Shown piece by piece: positions 62,539-64,000 of a stretch of DNA of 64,000 nt (the stretch's first letter is position 1; each line of letters opens with the position of its first letter). The notes under the pieces are model-generated. The model saw only the letters and a program-made list of their open reading frames with translations. It was not told the origin of the DNA and did no database searches. The position numbers and the translations under genes were made by a program. Source of the DNA: Chrysomallon squamiferum. Lineage: Eukaryota > Mollusca > Gastropoda > Neomphalida > Peltospiridae. The DNA is taken from positions 21,511,146-21,575,145 of the forward strand of contig CM022670.1 in the NCBI GenBank assembly GCA_012295275.1, written 5' to 3'.

Positions 62539-63510
62539 TAAAACTTTTCTCGTACTTTTTTGGGGGGGCGTGTAGCTGGCAAATACAATTTAAAAATTGC
62601 AGTTTCATTCACCTTCAGTCATTTTTATTTAGTTTTATCACTCATATTATAATGGAATTCATTTTAATTTTATTATATAACTCATGTTTTATAAATCATT
62701 TGCTGAAGCTGTTTTGAAAATATTTGTTTCATATATAATTTTTAAAGAATGATAATTAGCATCGCTTTTGTGTGTTTAGTAGTAATATTAATTACTGTGT
62801 TATTTACACATTGAGTAAAATTATGATGTCTGTTAATTAGCAACACAGTATTTTGTTTATTAACCTTCCCACGAAAATGAAAAACACTAGATTATCTTCC
62901 TGTATGGTATGTTGAAGAGTGTTTGATTTTGAATTATAAATATTATATTAGTTCATGCTAATCCACAAAACATGTCACCCTTTCTTTTTTTTGACAGTAG
63001 TTTTCGACTCATCTGTATTTAATCTATCATGTTGACAGTCAGTTTTGTCAGTTGTTGGGTACTTTTAACAAATCTTCAGTGTTTCACAATGCATCTTTAC
63101 CATTTAACATTTGAAATGTTTCTGAGGACGAATTTGATTGCTCCAGATGTGAATAATAGTCTGAAAGCAGTTTAAACAAAGCAATGACATATAGTATATA
63201 GATCTGTAAATTAATATTATTAAAGTTGTACTTGTTAAATCTGAGTTATCTAAAAGATGGTTATAAATGAATTTCAGTTTAAGCACAACTTACGATTATT
63301 TGATACGGAGGTGAACTTGTGTTTGGTAAAAAAGAAAATCTCTCAATTTGTAAATAGTCTGCTATTACTGTATATTACTGAGTTATTATTTAATACCTTT
63401 TTAAAGTTGTTATGTTAATGATTGAATTGCTGATATGTGTAAAGTGCAATATATGATGTTAAGGAATTGTATAAATATTTATTAAATAAAAATATGAAAT
63501 GAATGGCAAA
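62258..63510 (+). other. EXOC1 3' UTR with polyadenylation signal
   Basis: Follows the EXOC1 stop. AATAAA at 63485-63490 is the best placed signal; others earlier or later cannot be excluded. A (TA)n run lies at 62505-62534. Confidence 0.55.
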
Positions 63511-64000
63511 ATGTTTTTCATCTTCTAAATCATCACTTTATCATATATTGACTCAGTATTTCTCAATCCACTTATGAAACGTAAAAACTGTAATAAATAC
63601 AATTAACTATTCTTCATTAGTTAACATTTTATTGAAACCACTACTGAATTTGTATAAAATTCATGGTCCCTATCTTTTTATTCATTTAAACAAATTCTTT
63701 CTTAACTGTTTTGTGATATTTTTTCAAGCATTCATTATGTCTAAACTATCAGTAAAAACTGAAACCCATATTTTTTCTTTTACTGACTTATAAAATGAAT
63801 CATTGACAAATTAATTTAGATGTTTGACATACATTTATTTCATTAAATAAAAATAAACTATGTTGAAATTTGTATATTTCAGACAGCCAACTGCCAGCAT
63901 TAATGAGATATTAAACTATATCAGATTTAATTTACACAAATTCTTATCATAAGGCTAAACTACCAGTAGCACTTGTTACAAATATACACACGAGTGTTAA
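63511..64000. other. AT-rich sequence downstream of EXOC1
   Basis: No exon, repeat family or RNA gene recognised. Confidence 0.6.

Overview
The window is eukaryotic nuclear DNA, strongly AT-rich, with spliced genes (GT-AG introns), long non-coding stretches and very many microsatellites. Gene content (TRPC channel, nine-finger TFIIIA, EXOC1, LRR-Ig and Toll-like receptors) is animal. Several degenerate tRNA-derived SINEs resemble the family common in mollusc genomes, so I infer a lophotrochozoan, most likely a mollusc; species cannot be told from here.

Layout. 1-6190: no exon seen; contains SINE remnants, microsatellites and a 672-bp inverted-repeat transposon. 6191-7159 (-): first coding exon of a TRPC4/5-like (TRP-gamma-like) channel; the rest of the gene is presumably beyond the left edge. 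7.2-23 kb: gene-poor, simple repeats, two SINEs. 23072-32747 (-): GTF3A (TFIIIA), 9 coding exons, nine C2H2 fingers. Its first intron holds a ~4.7-kb inserted element with short terminal inverted repeats, an apparent target-site duplication, a ~195-bp subterminal tandem array and a spliced-looking gene for a 212-residue protein I do not recognise. 34306-35733 (+): intronless LRR-Ig transmembrane receptor. 37729-39783 (+): a decayed single-exon Toll-like receptor with signal peptide, LRRs, TM and TIR domain. 44851-48212 (-): a 7- or 8-exon gene for an unrecognised ~295-314-residue protein, head-to-head with 48926-62257 (+): EXOC1 (Sec3), 25 coding exons, 888 residues, followed by its 3' UTR.

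The genes do not form an operon-like system. The two LRR receptors suggest a small innate-recognition neighbourhood. The unknown gene and EXOC1 share a short, probably bidirectional, promoter region. The most interesting candidate for an undescribed system is the element in TFIIIA intron 1, which appears to have inserted precisely at the end of an older copy of itself. Exon structures were derived by hand from splice motifs; reading phases close across every intron of GTF3A, EXOC1 and the unknown gene.
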